A stretch of DNA of 14,701 nt from CAVOXO01 sp963700425 (GTDB lineage: Bacteria; Actinomycetota; Acidimicrobiia; Acidimicrobiales; Microtrichaceae): NCBI GenBank assembly GCA_963700425.1, contig CAVOXO010000012.1, positions 1 to 14,701 of the forward strand, in the 5' to 3' direction. Numbering within the stretch: position 1 is the stretch's first letter; each line of letters opens with the position of its first letter. The notes beneath the pieces are model-generated. The model saw only the letters and a list, made by a program, of their open reading frames with translations, was not told where the DNA came from and searched no databases. The translations under genes were made by a program, and so were the position numbers. Below are positions 14,382-14,701 of the stretch, piece after piece.

Positions 14382-14701
14382 CTATTCCTGATTCTTTTGA
14401 TTTTGGCTTCTAGCTCTGGCCTTCCTCTCGGTGGCTCGGCCCCCAGTCTCCTTTGACGGCGCCTTCTTTGCAGTCTTGGCGGCGGAACCAGCCTTTCTTC
14501 GAGCTGGTCGAGCACCCGCTTCTCCTTGGCCCCCTTCTCTTGAGGCTTTTCTGTTTTGGCTCTTTCTTGGGCAGGGGCAGGCTTGGCAGCGGCCCGGGAA
14601 ACAATGGACTCAATCTTCACCGAAGTAAAGAGCTGTCTATGACCCCGCCGTTTGCGATACATCTTTCGACGCTTGAACTTCAAGACAGTGATCTTACCGC
14701 T
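14382..14701 (-). CDS. rplU: 50S ribosomal protein L21, 3' part, with Ala/Lys-rich tail
   Basis: The C-terminal half of L21 (GKITVLKFKRRKMYRKRRGH, then RQLFTSVKIESI); the N-terminal half lies beyond the window edge. The typical core ends at about VKIESI. It is followed by a basic, Ala/Pro/Lys-rich tail of about 70 residues (AAAKPAPAQERAKTEKPQEK, then KAGSAAKTAKKAPSKETGGR). The tail is read in two frames, with a shift close to the five-C run at 14530-14534 on the plus strand, likely a homopolymer error. The shifted frame ends KNQE with TAG at 14382, just before rpmA. L21 is a 23S rRNA-binding protein of the large subunit, and the rplU-rpmA order is the conserved one. Confidence 0.88.

Noticed and set aside
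13981..14391. Plus-strand gene opposite rpmA
   Set aside because: It is the complement of L27, which is fully conserved on the minus strand.

Overview
The window appears to contain two unrelated genomes. Positions 1 to about 12,270 are high-GC DNA of an actinobacterial kind. The gene content (DUF5808, a DUF1269-type protein, a P450 with a TetR regulator, a DHRS12-like reductase, a VanY-type lipoprotein, a LATTG-anchored surface protein, DUF4012) and the Ser-Ser-Ser-Val-Ala-Pro repeats would suit an Acidimicrobiia-like actinobacterium, but that placement is inference. From about 12,280 to the end the base composition is visibly more AT-rich. This part carries the conserved housekeeping block rplU-rpmA-obg-nadD-rsfS on the minus strand, from a different and unidentified bacterial phylum. 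The change falls inside two genes at once: the start of rsfS runs in frame into a DUF4012 gene that lacks its N-terminus. An assembly chimera is the simplest reading.

Left part, in order: a small DUF5808 membrane protein (+); a DUF1269-like glycine-rich membrane protein (+) with a strong hairpin after it; a frameshifted APH-fold kinase-like protein (+); a stand-alone receiver domain lacking its phosphoacceptor Asp (-); an alpha/beta hydrolase (-); a cytochrome P450 translationally coupled to a TetR regulator (+), with a promoter-like element and an inverted repeat at the P450 start; a group II PLP-dependent decarboxylase (-); a DHRS12-like SDR (+). Then comes a minus-strand block of exported envelope proteins: DUF4012, a LATTG surface protein with a tandem repeat stalk, and a VanY-like lipoprotein.

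Apparent frameshifts are frequent. They occur in the kinase, TetR, surface-protein signal peptide, DUF4012 (about four), L21, and Obg (two). Two lie at G/C homopolymers, and there are more near the junction, so sequence error is more likely than gene decay. Genes are called across these breaks. No tRNA, rRNA, CRISPR array, transposase or phage gene was seen. No clearly new multi-gene system is present. The best biological leads are the P450/TetR control region, the degenerate receiver with two palindromes beside it, the duplicated Cys-paired module of the VanY-like lipoprotein, and the 36-bp stalk repeat.
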